Shown here piece after piece: positions 44,082-55,846 of a stretch of DNA of 64,000 bases. Made by a program: the position numbers and the translations under genes. Every line of letters begins with the position of its first letter. Position 1 is the first letter of the stretch. Source of the DNA: Siderastrea radians (taxonomy: Eukaryota > Cnidaria > Anthozoa > Scleractinia > Rhizangiidae); assembly GCA_964017195.1 (NCBI GenBank), contig OZ024898.1, positions 7,319,294-7,383,293 of the forward strand, read 5' to 3'. Under the pieces are notes generated by a model. That model did not search any database and was not told the origin of the DNA. It was given only the letters and a program-made list of their open reading frames with translations.

Positions 44082-46642
44082 ACACATACCACACATGTCA
44101 CATTTATTAGGATCTTCTTGAGAGTGGCTTTCCTCATGCTTTGTAAGCTCTTCCAATGAGCTGAAACTGACATCACACATGGTACACTTGTGTGTTTCCT
44201 CCCTGGAGCAACGCCCAGTCCTTTGGTGTGAATTAAGACCAGAAGAAGTTGTAAAAGACTTGTTGCAAACTAAGCAGCTATACGGTTTTTCACCTGTATG
44301 AATCCTCTCGTGTACAAGCAGGTTACTCGACTTTGTGAAGCGCTTGTTGCACTCCAAACACTTATAGGGTTTCTCTCCTGTGTGTTGCCTTTCATGAACC
44401 CTCAAGTCGCATGCTCGTGCAAAACCCTTGTTGCACTCCAAACACTTATAGGGTTTCTCTTCTTTGTGTCGCCTTTCATGAACCCTCAAGTCGCATGCTC
44501 TTGCAAAACCCTTCCCGCATTCTTTACATTTGTGAGGCCTCAGATGGCTGTCCCTGTGTCTTTTGATACGTGACCAGACAGTCTTGCCGCATTCCAAACA
44601 CTGATACGGCTTCTCTGCAAACTGAATTGCAACAGGAACATTTTGCAATTTCTGAGGCTTTCTTTTTGAATGGGTTCGCCTATGTTTTCCAAGATGTGAT
44701 GCAGATGAGAAGGCCTCATTGCAACCAGTACACTTAAATGGTTTCTTTGTAAGGTGCGCTCTACGCATGTGAATGTTGAGTAGTGTGCGATGTTGAAAAG
44801 TCTCCTCACAGTAACTGCACGTGATGAGACAGTCCTTAGATTCCTTTTCACGATTGTGTACCAATAAATGAAGCTCTAAATATAGATTAGTTCTAAAGCC
44901 TTCTTTACAGAACAGACATTTAAAAGGTCTTTCATCAGTATGAATTCTTTCATGAGCTTTGAACAATACCAAACTTTTAAATTCTTTGCCACAATAACAA
45001 CGTTTGTTGTCATGAGTTCCTTCATGAGCTCCAACATTAATCTGACTCTGTTGGTGCTCTTGCAAACCTTTTGGGTAAAGGCTGCGGCGTCCTGCAGGTT
45101 TTCCCTCAAGCCTTTTTAAGTGATCTCTGAGATTTTTTGCTGTGAAGAGGCGACCACAGTGACTACATATGTGGCAATTCTCAGGATCATGAATTTTTTG
45201 GTGCACTCTCAAACATGCTGGATTCTTGAAAATCTTTTTACAGTGGCTACATTCTGTTGGCTTTTCCTCAAGTCTTTTTATATGTCGCTTAAGATATGCG
45301 ACTGAAGTGAACACACGGTCACAGTGTGTGCACTTAATTTTTTTTTCACCTGCAGAGATCAAGTGACATCTTCGGTGGCTTTTCAACTCAGTGAAGGTTG
45401 CAAATTCCTTACTGCATTGACTGCACTTCTGGCTCTTCTCAACATTGCCCAAACATGTTTTCTCATGCAACTGGAAACGAGTTTCATTCCAAAATGTTTT
45501 ACTGCATTTAGGGCACTTGAAGGTCTGTTTCTGATGGGTGCGTACATGAGAACGAAGCCCTGCTATAGTAGCACAACTTTGGTCACAATAACTGCATTTG
45601 TATGGCTTCTCATCACCATGTTCCTGGTTGATGTGAAACTCAAGGGATGATCTGTCATCGAAAACCTTATCACAGTGAGTGCAACTAAATTGCTCATTAG
45701 CATCCTCATGTACTGTTTTTCCAATATATTTGTAGGACCTCACACCTGTGTGGAGTTGCTTGTGATGTGTAAGTTGACTAGGGGTAGAAAATGCCTTGTC
45801 ACAATGGATGCACTTATAAGGCCTCTCTCCTGTGTGAGTCCTTTCATGAACTTTGAGTTGTGATGGAATAACAAACGTCTTCTTACAGTGACCACATTTG
45901 TAGCGCTTCTCTTGCTCATTATGACTTTGTTGGTGATAACTCAGATTAGTTTTGGTTACAAATGCCTTATCACACTGGTCACACTTGAAAGGCCTTTCAC
46001 CTGTATGATAACGTTCATGATATTGGAGCTGTGATAGAGAAATAAAAGACTTCTCACAGTACACACATTTGTGGAGACGAGCACTTGTGTGATATTTTTC
46101 ATGAAGTTTGAGCTTTGATGCAGAAACAAAGCATTTATCACAGTACGCACATTGGAAACTTTCCTCTTGTTGGTCATGGGACTCTTGAGGGTGACGAACC
46201 TGTGCCAATGTCTCATCACCTTGGTTACCTTTGAAAGTTGACCCATGGCATTGTTCATGCCTTTTGAGCTGTGATGGTAATGGAAAAGACTTTTCACAAT
46301 GAGTGCACTTGTAGTCTTCTTTTTTACTAGGATCATCTGGTTCTGCTGCATTTATAACTATCTCCGTACCACAGGGCTTCTCTACAGAAGCCACCCGTGT
46401 CTCAAAAAAGTCATGCACCTTAAGGTGTTCGTTCAAATGTGATTCACTAGGGAAGTACTTTCCACACCCTTCACATTGGAAGCATTCGATGTCCTTTGTG
46501 CTGTCTGAATAGTTCGACTTCACAGATGTATTGGCTGGTGTTTTAATAATTACAATACGCCGCTCAAAATCTGTTAACCCAATACTTGAGCCATCAGTAG
46601 GCAAGCAAAATGATGCACTTTCGTTTGCGTCATCCATCCTCC
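44076..46642 (-). CDS. large C2H2 zinc-finger protein (~24 fingers, 853 aa, C-terminally truncated)
   Basis: The exon begins at acceptor TTCTTCCTTTGGATAG (exon from 46642), with ATG at 46637 five bases later. The protein starts MDDANESASFCLPTDGSSIG. About 24 C2H2 fingers fill the rest, in blocks joined by TGERPFKC/TGEKPYKC linkers and separated by longer spacers. Several fingers are degenerate: they lack a second His (YLKRHIKR, LRDHLKR), have C-x-C (RCYCGKE), or are CCHC (LHEKTC, HQRTGRC). Two adjacent fingers share GFARACDLRVHER, a recent duplication. A nuclear, nucleic-acid-binding role is expected; no effector domain is seen. The stop codon (44076-44078) lies in an inserted palindrome, so the original C-terminus is lost in this allele. 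A possible 5' UTR exon lies at 53656. Confidence 0.88.
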
Positions 46643-46752
46643 CTATCCAAAGGAAGAAATCAAAACAAAGTCAACAGCAACTACTTTGACAGCTACCGTT
46701 GGGCACATGTCAGGATGTTTGATGGTGAAGTTGTTAGCATGTTGAACTTTCA

Positions 46753-46966
46753 CCCTTTAACCTCTGATATAAAAATGCATTTTTTCCTTACTGTTCTCCA
46801 TACATTTCTTATAGAACTAGTAAGGAGAATTTGTCTAAATATCAAGACATCTTACATGTATCCTTAATGATCAGTTTCTTTATTCTCATCACTTAAATGT
46901 TTGAACAAGTATTGATAACGTAAAGAGAAATTTCATTTTCATCTGTGACTGTTAGGGCTTAAAGGA
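46753..46966. mobile_element. TTAA MITE, family A copy 5 (degenerate ends)
   Basis: It clearly belongs to family A internally (GATATAAAAATGCATTTTT, AAATATCAAGACATCTTA). The left flank is TTCA rather than TTAA and the right flank CTGA, so both target copies have mutated. It sits ~110 bp upstream of the coding exon of the large zinc-finger gene. Confidence 0.7.
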
Positions 46967-47326
46967 CTGAGTCTTAATATCAAAGGGTTGGTGGTTGAAG
47001 ACCAGGTCTTTAAGGCACATTATGTTGTTTCCTTAGACAAGTAACTTTGCTGCATTGTCTCCTTTGATCAAGGTGTATGATTGGATATCAGCAAATTTAT
47101 AAGTTAGGGACTCCTAGTAAAATCCTCAGTGGTATCCCTTCAATGGACTAGCATCCTGTCTAGGGAATAGTAACGCTTCTAGTTGCTTCACACTACAAAA
47201 CCGTTACAACACCAAAAGTGCCCAAAAATACAGTTATAAAGAATCTCAAAAACTTGAGCCCAAATAACTCAGACAAATGTCTCCCTAACATAAATCAAAA
47301 GCAGTTTTCCCTTCTTTTACTCTTAA

Positions 47327-47531
47327 CCCTTTAAGCCCTGATATAAAAATGCATATTCTCATTACTGATCTCCATACATTTCTTATGGAATTAGTATGGA
47401 GAATTTCTCTAAAAATCAAGACATCTTATCCTCAGTGATCCCTTCTTTCATTCTTGTCACTTGAATGTTCAAACAAGTAGTGATCATGTAAAGAGAAATT
47501 TCATTTTCATCAGGGCTTAGGGCTTAAAAGG
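47327..47531. mobile_element. TTAA MITE, family A copy 6
   Basis: TTAA lies at 47323-47326 and 47532-47535. The ends are CCCTTTAAGCCCTG and GGGCTTAAAAGG. Near-identical in the middle to copy 5. Confidence 0.85.
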
Positions 47532-48039
47532 TTAATTTCTCCCTCTATATCTTGAACGTAAATGATACAGTCAAGTGCTTTCCCTGATTCAGCTCAAATT
47601 ATCAGCAGTCTACCTGACAAGATGAAATTATTGTTGTTGGGTTTACTCTCAGGGGATACTCTGGATTTTAAGTCACGGGGAGGTGTGAATGGGGACATTA
47701 ATTAGAATGCAAAAAAGTCCCCTGGGCTTGAAGTAAAACCCGAAAAAATCCCCTGGTACAAAATGAAACCCAAAAAACCCCATACTGAATTTTGGAGCCT
47801 TACAAGTACCCAACAGGGATTAAATGACAATAATGAAGAACAACAGTACTTTTTGAATTCTATTTTTTTGAATTCTAACCCCCCAAAATCTGAACATCAT
47901 AGTAATAACAATAATAATATTAAAAACTTTATTTCATGAGGGTAAAACACATTACAGTTAAAAACTGACGAACCTGTGGCCCTCTATAAAAACGTTACAT
48001 AATATATTAAAAAAAATGAAAGAAATGCTAAATAAATGG

Positions 48040-48770
48040 AAAACTACATAAAAAAGGTAAGAAAAGGAGATGAATATAATAAGACTAGTTTACGGTAAAA
48101 TGCTCTAGGTCAGCGTTCATGGCAGCAAAGTGACTTGTATACGCTCTCATAAAAGATTTAACATTAGGGCAGTCTTTCAGTTTATCTGGTAGCGAGTTCC
48201 AAAGTTTAACAGCTTTGGCGATAAAAGTACGCCCTCCCTCAGTTTCCCGATTATACCGCGGGCAGTAAAAAGTTTTTCTTGAGTGACGGGTTGCTCTGGT
48301 GGAGACATCACTAGTCTAATCCTAGTAAATTTGGTTTCCAAGTACTCCAGTACCTGCCCCTGAAGCCGCTTCATCAGTAGGGAGCACAGATTGACTTTTA
48401 TTTCTTGGACAAACAGCAACCAATTTAAGGATTTAAATAAATCTACTGTTCTCGACTCTCTAGTGTTTTTGTTCAGAATAACGTGCAGCCCTTTTCTGTA
48501 ACTTGAGAAGCCTGGTTAAGTTCTGTTTCGACGTTATATTTCCCCAAGTAGAGCTACCATACATAAGGATAGGTTTGATGGTAGTGTTGTAAAGTAGAGT
48601 GGAACTCTTTCATTTTGAGGAAGAAGGGAGCCTATTGACCTCAGTATTCCTATGCATTGCACCAATTTGCCACACAAGCAGTCAACATGATCATCATGAA
48701 TTTCAACCTCCAAAAAGTCTATCACACCTTCCCCATCACTTGAGTTCAAGAGTGCCCCCACCTATGGGGA
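48040..48770 (-). mobile_element. LINE reverse-transcriptase C-terminal fragment with frameshift
   Basis: The minus strand reads DFLEVEIHDDHVDCLCGKLV, then CIGILRSIGSLLPQNERVPL, then across a frameshift KPILMYGSSTWGN and LLKLQKRAAR. It finishes LCSLLMKRLQGQ...REGVLLSPKLLNFGTRYQIN. This is a jockey/CR1-type LINE remnant in the presumed long intron of the large zinc-finger gene. Confidence 0.7.
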
Positions 48771-48905
48771 TATACTAAACAAACACAAGAATTATATTGC
48801 ACTGATACTGATGTGTCAGTTAGTCAATTTACAAGTCTAATAGGTTACACTGTCGGCTTAGAGAAAACTTGATCTATGGCCAAAATGCAAATAATAGTGT
48901 CATTG

Positions 48906-49074
48906 AGGGCTGTAACCCGTAACACCTCTCAAGGCTGAGTATGCTTGAAGGGACCTCAGTGTTATGGGTGAACTTGCCTCTTGTTGGTACAATTTACTCA
49001 CAAAGCAACAAGTTTGTTACAAGTGTAAATATGAAGGCAAAGGGTGATTCAAAACTTAATGATAGCCCTGACTG
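48906..49074. mobile_element. MITE-like repeat with AGGGCTGT ends, copy 1
   Basis: It starts AGGGCTGTAACCCGTAACA and ends AACTTAATGATAGCCCT. A second copy is at 49645-49834, nested in a TA-flanked element. Shared words include GTTGAGTATGCTTGA-type and CAACAAGTTTGTTA. The ends are short inverted repeats. Confidence 0.6.
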
Positions 49075-49523
49075 CTGTTAAACCTGAAGGAAAAACTTGC
49101 AAACAACTGAAATCTCTCTAAACTGATGCAAACTCCTTTCATGATATTAGTCACGCTGGAACAAAGTTATGTGCCTCATGGAGGCAGGAAAAAAGCTTGA
49201 TTCAAAGTTAACTTGTCTGGCACAAATCACATAACTGGGTTCTACAATGGGAAGTCAAAATGAGAATGTTTTTAGCCTGCTACAGTCCAAATTATAACTA
49301 AAAACCAGTACATTTTCTCTGAGCTGCTATTATCGTCTGTTTGTATTTTTTCTAGAACTGCGCCAGATAGTGTAAGTTTACCAAAGCCTGAGTTATGGTA
49401 AATTTGATACTATATAAGGAGGAACCAGTTTCAAGACTTGTATCCAGGTCCAAGATTCACTCTACAGTTAATTCCAGAGGTGAGTGTGTTCAAAACCATC
49501 AAGATACTGCCAAACAGTCACTA

Positions 49524-49858
49524 CAGTGAAACCCTAGTATAACAAACAATATTTTTCAGCCCAGTAATGGCAAAATGTAGGGAAAAAGACCCTGATACAA
49601 CGATCAAACCCCTCATTATAATGAAAACCCTTTCCCAGTCCCTTGTTAGGGCTGTCATAAAGGGCCATAAACCGTAACAACTGTTGTAGTTGAGTATGCT
49701 TGATAGAACCTCAGTGTTACAGGTGATCTTGGCCTCTTGTTAGTGTAATTTACTAATAGAACAACAAGTTTGTTATGGGTGTGAAGTTCAAGGTAACACG
49801 TCACTCAAAACTTAATGACAGCCCTGCCTTGGCACTAATCATTATATAGGGGTTACTG
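49524..49858. mobile_element. Tc1/mariner-type MITE, TA-flanked, with nested repeat
   Basis: TA lies at 49522-49523 and 49859-49860. The ends are CAGTGAAACCCTAGTATAAC and ATTATATAGGGGTTACTG. Its interior is mostly a second AGGGCTGT...ACAGCCCT copy (49645-49834), so one element is inserted in another. Confidence 0.7.
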
Positions 49859-49864
49859 TACGTT

Positions 49865-51520
49865 TTATATTATCCAATTAATCTTTAATAACTCTAACAA
49901 GTTGTAGTTAACAAGCTAATTTCCTGTTCAACCGAGTCTTCATTTATACCTTAGCAACAAAAATTGATAGATCACTTCCTTGCTTTTTCCTCGCTAAGCG
50001 AGGAGGGCCGAGGGCCATCTGAGCATAGCGAGGTTTATAAATTTGTCGCGTGGGGATTGCGCGAAGATTGCTAAAGGGTGGTCAAATCTCGATCTCCCTA
50101 TATATTTTTCAAAGGTGTCCGCACAGTTGCCTAGCAACAAAGCCAAATCGCGACCACTGACTGTTGCGCACTCTCATGTTTCTTCATTTCATGCTTGCAT
50201 TTGCGTGCTGACATGTTTATTCATCGTATGTGAATAAGTTACTGGACCAATTTCTGATGCAAATGAGGGACCAAGCAAAGACAGCAATCCCTGATTTAAC
50301 AAGTGGCTGGAAATCCATTCCGGGGGAGATTTACAACTGAAACTCAGCGTGAACGCCGACTTGAAATTCAGTGCGTACAACGAAGGCGAAAGAGTCGGCA
50401 ACAAACGGGTAGCAAACATCGTTTACCGGTAATAATCTAGCGAAGGATAAATTGACTAAAGCCATCAGCAGGACAAACAGGAGACTGGAGTATCACAGGC
50501 GAGAAATCTTAGAACGTAGACAAGTTAGTTTAAATTTAGCTTAATAGCACAGCGCTACTACAAAACGAGATTCCCCAGCAGCGCGAGAATCGATACAAGG
50601 TCTTCGAAATTATAACTCAGTCACACCGATTGAATAGTGAGAATGAACTCAGCAGCTACAAATTAAACTCTTCGAGAAAATGTGTGCTAAAACCGATCAG
50701 GACCGGCGACACCGACTATCAAGTGCTTCGACAAACTGATATTGTTAGAGTTAACGAGAGGGGACAAAAATACAGGATCATCAAAATTCTTTTGCTAGAA
50801 TACCTTTCCAACGGATGGTGACTGAACAGATTCAATTATTTCCTCTCTCTACCATTATCTTTATTCGTGATGTACCAGTAATAATCAACATATAATTATT
50901 TTTCCAAGTATGTTCAAAACCACAAATTACACAAGAGAAATTACTAGTAAATTATTTCACAAAGTAGGTTTCAATTCCCCAAACAGTGCATATTTGTGTA
51001 TGAGCAGTAAAAAGAACTTGTTTTTTAAGTTTACGACGTTCCCAAGGAAATGTTTTTAAGAAATAATTCATATTGGATCAGTAAGAATTTATAAGAGTTT
51101 ATGTTTTCCGTTTTGGATATTGACCCTGTTAATAGTTAAAAAAATAATATTCAGATGGTTCAGAAAGGAAAATGTCTGTTCACAATTTGGATAGAAATGC
51201 ACTTGCTCTGCTCCTAGCAATTACCACTTAATGTGTAGTGGGGATAGGTACATACATGTAATCAGTATGTATTTCATGTGAAACAAAAATTACTGCTTAA
51301 CATTAATTATTGATAATAATTTCATGCTACATACAGTGACCAGCATCACAGCTCTGCTCGCAATGTACAAGCAAGCACCGAGTTCATGAGAATTGAGATC
51401 CTGATCACCTTCAACATGATTTGTCTATGTGACAGTTTACTTACTTCTGAAGGTTCCACATGCTATAATCTACATTCACCCTTTCCCTTAATTGGTTAAT
51501 TAACTTGCTTTCCATACCAA
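49865..51520. other. no gene confirmed
   Basis: A short plus-strand frame near 50425-50542 reads NNLAKDKLTKAISRTNRRLE and then YHRREILERRQVSLNLA, a basic helical stretch that could be part of an exon. No flanking splice sites are convincing. The rest is AT-rich without features. Confidence 0.3.
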
Positions 51521-51524
51521 TTGA

Positions 51525-51715
51525 CCCTTTAAGCCCCGATGTAAACCTACAAATTCTCCTTACTATTCTTCATACATTTCTTGTAGTACTAGTGCAGAGA
51601 AGTTCTTTCTACTAACATTAACACTATTCATGTTTGGTGATCAATTCCTTAATTCTGATGACCAAATTAAAGCATTATTATTGTAGAGAGATGCTGATCA
51701 CTGGGGCTTCAAGGG
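51525..51715. mobile_element. TTAA MITE, family A copy 7
   Basis: The left flank is TTGA (51521-51524, one mutation) and the right flank TTAA (51716-51719). The ends are CCCTTTAAGCCCCG and GGGGCTTCAAGGG. Confidence 0.75.
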
Positions 51716-52422
51716 TTAATTTATTGTGACAGTTATCTAATCCAATTTTTATAGTATGTTGGGGGGAATGAATAAACTTGCTACCACATCAATATGAAAC
51801 TCCGTGCTTTGTTTGCCATTATTCTGGTTTTAAGTCTCATTTTCAATTTTTGGCTGTAAACGAATAGTTTTTTTACTGCACCGCATCACTTTTCAGCAGA
51901 AGTAGACTCCTGCTATCTCAACCATTCAAGGGAAATAATGAATTGTTTTAGCTATTGACACTTGTCAATACCAGTAAACAGAATAAAAACTGAACAACAG
52001 CATCCAAAGGAAACGGACGGGTTAATGTTGGAGGTAACATGTGTGCGGCTCCAAGTTGGAATTTGAACTGCATTTCTGATAAACCTACTCTCACCGTTAA
52101 GCTCATACCCAGTTCCTATGCATTAGATTTTAGGATGACAGGGGATTGGGCAAGTTACATGGAAGCGTCTGGGAACCAGAATGTCGATCTAAACTCCCAA
52201 TTCGGGACCATTGTGGCCACCCATCCACACCTCCAGTTAAGCCGAAATTCTATCCCTTCCCCACCCCTTGTGGTGCACCCTTGCCCGAGCTTCGCGAGGT
52301 TCTGCGAGTCACGTATTTCTAGTAGTATTTTTGAATCCAAACTGTATAACAACCTGCGCTTTTCAACGCCTAAACCATGTAAGTTACAAGACTGTCTCAA
52401 ACAATTCAAAGAGTTCCATTAA

Positions 52423-53374
52423 CCCTTTGTGGACCAGTGTCCGATATATCGGACACCTATGGTGACTGCAGTATTTAGGCCAGCAGCGATCGTGCATACT
52501 CCCTACCAGGCTCCCGCAGCCATTTTTAGTGTTTACAGTGCCTGTAGCTTTCGTTCTGGCTAATCTTCCCGTTTCTGGCGAACTTTTCCCCAAAATTTTC
52601 GACTTTCCGTCGACAGCAATGTTTGAACAGCATGCCAAAGAGTAATTGAGTCCATATTTTGAAAGATCTTGTCGACTATTTTGATGGAAGCTTCGATATT
52701 CCATGTCACAGTCCCGATTCCAGTATCGAAGACTTCAAAGAATGTTATTGGAACGTGTTTGAGACCTAGAATTGCCTTGAGTAGTGCTATTTCAGTGGCT
52801 GGTATGAGGAATTATACAACCAAAGTGAATCCACGAAAGAAGTTAAGATGAAAGCAGTTATCTGACGTGAGAAGAAGACTGAAACCATCCTACATGTTTC
52901 ACAATTGAAAATACATGAAATTGGAGCCACCAGAAAACTGATTATTGCTTCAGCATCTGTTTATTTGATGTTTAGTTGTTGCTAGAAGACCTACCTGGAT
53001 CACTTAAGGTGGCTTATTCGCTTTTTGGTAGATACATTTGCTAGGTAAATTATGTATCAAAATAATTCTTAGACACTGTAAAAAATAATGAGACATATAA
53101 GGGATTTTTTGAGCTTGTCATCTCTGAGTATTTTGGACATAAACATTCATGTGACAGCTTGTGTTGTGTAGTTAGTTAAATATTAACTAATCCTATGACG
53201 TCAGTATGACGTTTTCTGACAGCACATTAAGCGTTAAAGTAGGACAATTTCCTGAGAAGTAATTCTTTGAAAAAATAATCAAAATATGTTAAATGGTTTT
53301 GGAGATATGTTAATTTAACTAGAACTTGTTGAAAATTTACAAAAATCCTGAAAATAAATTTGGTCCACAAAGGG
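52423..53374. mobile_element. piggyBac-type element (952 bp)
   Basis: TTAA lies at 52419-52422 and 53375-53378. The perfect terminal inverted repeats CCCTTTGTGGACCA and TGGTCCACAAAGGG begin with CCC as in classical piggyBac. The left end also has the palindrome GTCCGATATATCGGAC. Only broken short frames remain inside, so the element is non-autonomous. Confidence 0.85.
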
Positions 53375-53655
53375 TTAAATTATCCCCAGTTAACACAGCC
53401 ATAGTGTCGCAGTTGTAGCGATAATTATTATCAAAAGAAACGTTAAGATTACTTACAACATTTGCCGTGACGATATCCGAGAGTGCAGTTTAGACCCGGG
53501 ACTGTACGGGACTGTAGAGAATGTTATCGATCGAGAAAGATCTGTCGATCGAAAACGAACGATAAATTATAAACAAAGTAGTTTAACAACAACATCTTCG
53601 ACACTCAACCATCACAAGCTTTCAAGACGCAACTTTAAAGCATTTTCTACCTTAC

Positions 53656-53775
53656 CTATCTCTTACGATTGAAGAAAAGACTACGAACAATCCCGTACGT
53701 GCTTCGTAAGCAAGATGGCGGAACAAGAAAGAAGCTGTGTGTAAGCGAAACGGAGCATCCCGTCAGTCATTGGGC
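53656..53775 (-). other. candidate untranslated first exon of the large zinc-finger gene
   Basis: The minus strand has a consensus donor GATAG|GTAAGG (GT at 53655-53654). The next splice acceptor on this strand that leads into coding sequence is 46642, about 7 kb away. The segment includes CAAGATGGCGGAAC on the plus strand, a YY1-like motif often found at promoters. No long ORF is present. The link to the coding exon is inference. Confidence 0.35.
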
Positions 53776-53791
53776 TAGGCTTGGTCAAGGG

Positions 53792-53914
53792 TAGGCTGTC
53801 TGGTAGGCTCAGTCTCCAGCCGTGAATGTCTCGATGCGCCCGCGATTCTCGCCACCTTCAAGGTGGGGAGAATCGCGGGCGCATTGAGACACGCACGACT
53901 GGAGACTGAGCCTA
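53792..53914. mobile_element. Mutator-type MITE, family D copy 1 (123 bp)
   Basis: The perfect 9-bp duplication GGTCAAGGG is at 53783-53791 and 53915-53923. The inverted arms include TAGGCTCAGTCTCCAGCCGT and GACTGGAGACTGAGCCTA, meeting at GCCACCTTCAAGGTGG. It is inserted just beside the candidate first exon at 53656. Confidence 0.85.
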
Positions 53915-53924
53915 GGTCAAGGGA

Positions 53925-54655
53925 GGCACCGAATTTAATATCGGTAGCTGTTTTAAGGCGGCGCAGGCACGTCGCGCATTCCTGGTTTGTCGTACGTCGG
54001 TTCACTGAGTCTCCGCGCGGCCTCTGAACAATCAGGCTCGTTATAACGACGTCGATTTTACCAGATTGAAAGCTAATCTCTCAAATACCGGACATTTTGC
54101 TCGTGACAGGCTCATTTAACTCTTATGAAAGTCGTTTTTTTAAAGAGAGCGATGTAGGTTCATTGATTTTCCGGAAAGCTGAGACTAAGACTATTGTTAG
54201 TAGTGGTTACACAGTGCTTCCAACTCGACGCGTTGCCAAAGCGATCACAAACTCCATTCTTGAGTCCCCCGATGACCCAAAGCAGAGGAACGAAGACAGT
54301 GTCGGCATTCGAACAATGGCCTTGTTGTTCTTATGACGTAAATTAAAATGGACATCGTTGTTATAAAAATAGATTCCAATTAGCCTGCACTCGTGTCGTT
54401 AAGATTAAAGATCCGAATGGAGTCCTTGCCTGAAGGCTGCAACATTTGTCGTGAATGCCTAAGGGCTGTACTTAACGATATCACGGTTTAAGAACGATTT
54501 ATTTCTCCAGGTAAGGCCACTGGGTTTTCTCCTGGAGAAAGAGTCGTACAGAGGTCACTGGTTACAAACAAACAAAGTTCTCAAGTTGCATGCGCATACA
54601 TACATTTAATTCCTTACCTACCGGAAGTGCAAATTGTCCATAACAGGTCACCGGA
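53925..54655. other. CpG-containing stretch, no gene confirmed
   Basis: GGCGGCGCAGGCACGTCGCG at 53958 and nearby CpG-rich sequence could be part of a promoter. Open frames here have no recognisable domain. Confidence 0.35.
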
Positions 54656-54659
54656 AACC

Positions 54660-54952
54660 TAGCCTGAGAAAACAGCCGACGTCTCGCGAGGTCGCCAGTT
54701 GTGCCCTCACGAAACGACGTGTGAGTAACGAGCGCAGAAATTCCATAATGATGACGCGTCACTACCCAGATCTAGGTACTGCTTCTGATTGGTTGAAAAG
54801 CGCGGGAACTTCGTTTTAACCAATCAGAAGCACTACCAAGATCTGGGTAGTTACGCGTCATCAGTATGGAACTTCTGTGCTCGTTACTCAGACGTCGTTT
54901 CGCGAGGGCACAAGTGGCGACTTCGCGAAATGTCGGCTGTTTTCTCAGGCTA
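54660..54952. mobile_element. Mutator-type MITE, family C copy 2 (293 bp)
   Basis: The perfect 9-bp duplication CCGGAAACC is at 54651-54659 and 54953-54961. The ends are TAGCCTGAGAAAACAGCCG and CGGCTGTTTTCTCAGGCTA. It is palindromic throughout and the same family as 25457-25757. Confidence 0.9.
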
Positions 54953-55400
54953 CCGGAAACCACGATCTACTAAAGTTAAACCTCTTTTCCTTAGGAAAAG
55001 CGGGTGGGGGGAGGGGGGTGAGAGACTATCAGTCGCCTGTAAATTCTTCAGAATTTCTTGTTTTTTGGGTTCCCATCAATCGTCTTCCACCGAAAAAAAA
55101 AGCCTCTGGAATGCAAATACCTGAATAAACGTCTATTGATAAAATATAGATTAGTCTTTCATATGTTCGTATTCTGTGCCTGCCACCGACTAGTGCCAAG
55201 CCTCCTCTGCATACCGTTTTTCATAGCGAAAAAAATTGACACATCTGCATGCTGCTGGATCGGAAGGAAGAACAGGCACAATTTATAGGTACATTAAAGA
55301 TAATTGAGGATATCATGTTTTAAGGACTTTAACTAGACGTGTTTTGTTGCATTTTAGGTCAGTAAGTTGACAAAAAGGTGGATGTATTCAGCAGTGTTTA

Positions 55401-55808
55401 TAGGCTCAGCTCAGTCTCCAGCCGTGAGTGTCTCGATGCGCCCGCGATTTTCGCCACCTTCACGGCTGGGCGCACGGGTTTGGTTATTGTTTGGACTGAC
55501 CAATCAGAGACAAGCCCCCTGAAATTTGCAGGGCAGAATGCGCGGCATAATTTAGCGGGATTTCGTCTTTCTCTTGAAATTTCACGTTTTTAGGAGGACG
55601 TTGCAGGCATACTTTTCGTATTTCGCTTTTTTTAAAGACGTTACAAAAAAAAAACAGACAAAATATCAGCAAATGACTTGTAGATTGACTGCATAATTAT
55701 TAAAATTGTAGTGACGTCACGGACATGCAACCAAACCCGTGCACCCAGCCGTGAAGGTGGGGAGAATCGCGGGCGCATCGAGACACTCACGGCTGGAGAC
55801 AGAGCCTA
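55401..55808. mobile_element. Mutator-type MITE, family D copy 2 (408 bp)
   Basis: The perfect 9-bp duplication CAGTGTTTA is at 55392-55400 and 55809-55817. Its arms match the 123-bp copy at 53792 (TCTCCAGCCGTGAGTGTCTC, GCGCCCGCGATT) but enclose an extra ~230-bp interior, so the short copy is probably an internal deletion derivative. Confidence 0.9.
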
Positions 55809-55846
55809 CAGTGTTTACAGTCTCGTGCAAAACGTACTATATTAAC

